In this document: piece by piece, positions 62,392 to 64,000 of the stretch
Layout of the letters: the number at the start of each line of letters is the position of its first letter
How positions within the stretch are numbered: the stretch's first letter is position 1
DNA from: QPIN01 sp965224575
Lineage (GTDB): Bacteria > Pseudomonadota > Gammaproteobacteria > Methylococcales > Methylomonadaceae
Assembly: GCA_965224575.1 (NCBI GenBank)
Contig: CBDCZQ010000006.1
Coordinates: 1,612,001 to 1,676,000 of the forward strand
Direction of reading: 5' to 3'
Length of the DNA: 64,000 nt
The notes under the pieces: model-generated
What the model was told of the DNA's origin: nothing
Seen by the model: the letters and a program-made list of their open reading frames with translations, nothing else
The model's database searches: none
Translations under genes and position numbers: made by a program

Positions 62392-63819
62392 ATGCCTTTG
62401 CCACGGTTGTTTTTAATTGATGATAATAAAACAAGAATTCAGCAATTTGAGAATATCTTATTATTTATGGAATATCAGGTTTCTACAGCAAGCTCAACAG
62501 ATTATGATTCCTTATTAAAGGATCTTGATGATGTGCGAGCAGTTTTTATAGGAAATGGCTGTGAAAAACAAGCAACTTTAATTAAAACAGTTTTAGAATC
62601 TACAGCAAATTTGCCTGTTATATTGTTGATAGATAAAGGGACGGCCTTACAAATACCAACGGCCATAAAAAAAATGCTGTCAGGCTTCCATGAGTGGCCA
62701 AGTGTATTTCCAGTTTTTACAGAAATTTTAAAAAAACTACCGGTTCCTAAAAATGTTGAAGATACACCGAACAGGAATGTAGCTAATAAAGGATTGGCTG
62801 GGAATAGTGAAAGTATTAAATTTATAAGAGAGTCAATAGATCAAGTTGCTAACTCAACTGCAACAGTTCTTGTATTAGGAGAGTCAGGAACAGGAAAGGA
62901 GGTTGTTGCAAAAGCCATACATCTTGCCTCTAACAGGAAAAACAAGCCTTTTGTGCCTGTCAATTGTGGGGCAATTCCTGCTGAACTATTGGAAAGTGAG
63001 CTTTTTGGTCATGAAAAAGGGGCTTTTACCGGGGCGATAACTGCAAGGCAAGGTCGTTTTGAAATAGCCGAAGGTGGAACCTTATTTCTTGATGAAATTG
63101 GTGATATGCCAATGCCAATGCAGGTTAAATTACTAAGAGTACTTCAAGAGCGTACTTTTGAGCGTGTGGGTAGTAATAAACCGATTGAATGTAATGTAAG
63201 GATAGTGGCTGCAACACATAGAAATTTAGATGAAGAAATTAAAGAAAAACGTTTTAGAGAAGATTTGTTTTATCGACTGAATGTTTTTCCAATTGAATTG
63301 CCAGCATTACGAGAAAGAACTGAGGATATCCCTTTGTTAATTAACCATTTAGTTTATCGTATGGAAGCAAACAAACAAGAGCCAGTGTATTTTACTAGAG
63401 ATTCATTAGCTATATTGATGCAGCACCCTTGGCCTGGAAATGTTCGAGAATTATCAAACTTTATTGAAAGACTTACGATTACTCATCCCCGTGCAACTTT
63501 AGACATAGGTGATCTTCCAGAGAAATTTCAACAGTATGAGGTTCCTGATGACTTTGTTGTAGAAGAAGTAGAACCTCTTTTAATTGAAAATGTTTTAGAG
63601 GGCAAAAAAGTAGAAAAAACTTCTATAGAAAATATAGCAACATCATCTGAACTACCTGAGCAAGGTCTGGATTTAAAGGAGTTTTTAAGTAATTTAGAGC
63701 TTGGTCTTATTAAACAAGCATTAGAGGAATGTAATGGCGTAGTTGCTCATGCGGCTAAATTACTTAATATGCGCCGGACTACATTAGTTGAAAAACTACG
63801 GAAATATGAATTACATTGA
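62392..63819 (+). CDS. fleQ: Sigma-54-dependent flagellar regulator FleQ
   Basis: The start is set at the ATG at 62392, which follows a clear ribosome site; a TTG 12 codons earlier is less likely. The 475-residue protein has an N-terminal FleQ domain (LPRLFLIDDNKTRIQQFENI). The AAA+ sigma-54 interaction domain has Walker A (VLVLGESGTGKEVVAKAIH), the GAFTGA loop (GHEKGAFTGAITARQGRFEI), Walker B (EGGTLFLDEIGDMPM) and the arginine finger region. A Fis-type DNA-binding helix-turn-helix ends it (VVAHAAKLLNMRRTTLVEKL). FleQ is the master activator of polar flagellar genes and binds c-di-GMP. It fits the sigma-54 promoter before flgB. Confidence 0.93.
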   Translation: MPLPRLFLIDDNKTRIQQFENILLFMEYQVSTASSTDYDSLLKDLDDVRAVFIGNGCEKQATLIKTVLESTANLPVILLIDKGTALQIPTAIKKMLSGFHEWPSVFPVFTEILKKLPVPKNVEDTPNRNVANKGLAGNSESIKFIRESIDQVANSTATVLVLGESGTGKEVVAKAIHLASNRKNKPFVPVNCGAIPAELLESELFGHEKGAFTGAITARQGRFEIAEGGTLFLDEIGDMPMPMQVKLLRVLQERTFERVGSNKPIECNVRIVAATHRNLDEEIKEKRFREDLFYRLNVFPIELPALRERTEDIPLLINHLVYRMEANKQEPVYFTRDSLAILMQHPWPGNVRELSNFIERLTITHPRATLDIGDLPEKFQQYEVPDDFVVEEVEPLLIENVLEGKKVEKTSIENIATSSELPEQGLDLKEFLSNLELGLIKQALEECNGVVAHAAKLLNMRRTTLVEKLRKYELH

Positions 63820-63840
63820 GAATGTAATTTATTTTGTGTA

Positions 63841-63886
63841 ACTACTTTAGGAGAAAAATAAAAAATTATTTTGCTCCTAAAGTAGT
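63841..63886 (+). terminator. Hairpin after fleQ
   Basis: ACTACTTTAGGAG and CTCCTAAAGTAGT form a perfect 13-base stem separated by a 20-base AT-rich loop, 21 bases after the fleQ stop. The stem is followed by mixed sequence rather than a T run, so terminator function is probable but not typical. The remaining bases to 64000 hold no recognisable gene; a small stem followed by six T (AGTCGCAGCGACTTTTTT, near 63927) could be a second terminator. Confidence 0.5.
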
Positions 63887-64000
63887 CAGGGAAATTTTGG
63901 GGGGATTTCGCGGCTTTTGAAAACCAGTCGCAGCGACTTTTTTAGGGTTGACTAATTAGAGTCTACTCAGAAACCACAACGCATTGATAATATTAATATA

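Overview
The window is AT-rich bacterial chromosome, and its gene content points to a gammaproteobacterial type I methanotroph or methylotroph (order Methylococcales). Two copies of 3-hexulose-6-phosphate synthase, 6-phospho-3-hexuloisomerase, transketolase, transaldolase, class II fructose-bisphosphate aldolase and ribose-5-phosphate isomerase sit together, which is the core of the ribulose monophosphate (RuMP) formaldehyde-fixing cycle. Flagellar genes, FleQ, GDP-mannose genes and the pdxA-rsmA and dnaB-alr-radA blocks fit the same group. No rRNA, tRNA, CRISPR array, prophage or transposase gene was seen. The genus cannot be fixed from sequence reading alone.

Layout. 1-3.6 kb: a truncated RND exporter with its TetR regulator, a GNAT acetyltransferase and a DUF1801 protein. 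3.7-11.2 kb: pdxA-rsmA, a P-loop protein next to metA, psiE, a nucleoside deaminase, a secreted protein and an HD-GYP response regulator. 11.7-21.6 kb: flagellar rod/hook/ring genes flgBCDE-FGHI-JK behind a sigma-54 promoter. This run carries an extra mini-FlgI gene and is broken by two palindromic elements. 21.7-31 kb: a LysM protein, a tandem-DUF302 protein, an ECF sigma/zinc anti-sigma pair leading into an arsenic methylation / arsenosugar pair, a small secreted repeat protein ('YPA' repeats), a NitT/TauT-type ABC transporter and moaA. 31-38 kb: pyrophosphatase, an ammonium transporter with a coiled-coil N-terminal extension, a frameshifted yajD, tag, and small genes. 38-44 kb: hyi, manC, manB, leuB and hemF. 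44-55.3 kb: the RuMP cluster. 55.5-64 kb: dnaB-alr-radA, an FHA-PilZ pair, a CorC-type protein and fleQ.

The most striking content is a family of repeat proteins woven into the RuMP cluster. Three genes (45222-46859, 50947-51651, 51657-52067) encode proteins built on a short recurring motif, roughly [ST]-x-V-x-K-Y-[LM], spaced about 15-25 residues apart: about 24 copies in the soluble protein, 4 and 5 in two membrane-anchored ones. The protein at 50947 also has an exported N-terminal half with two copies of a second motif (YPA-x-x-F-x-P-x-V), then one membrane helix, then the cytoplasmic KYL repeats. The separate secreted protein at 26953-27288 consists almost only of that second motif (three copies). 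I infer a multivalent scaffold that may tie formaldehyde-fixing enzymes to the membrane and, through it, to a periplasmic partner. Only the motifs, the predicted topology and the gene neighbourhood are actually seen.

Several families of small palindromic, MITE-like elements lie between genes (about 9.1, 9.9, 14.7, 18.7, 31.0, 39.9, 54.5 and 62.1 kb). Some are nested or chimeric, and most share a similar central palindrome.
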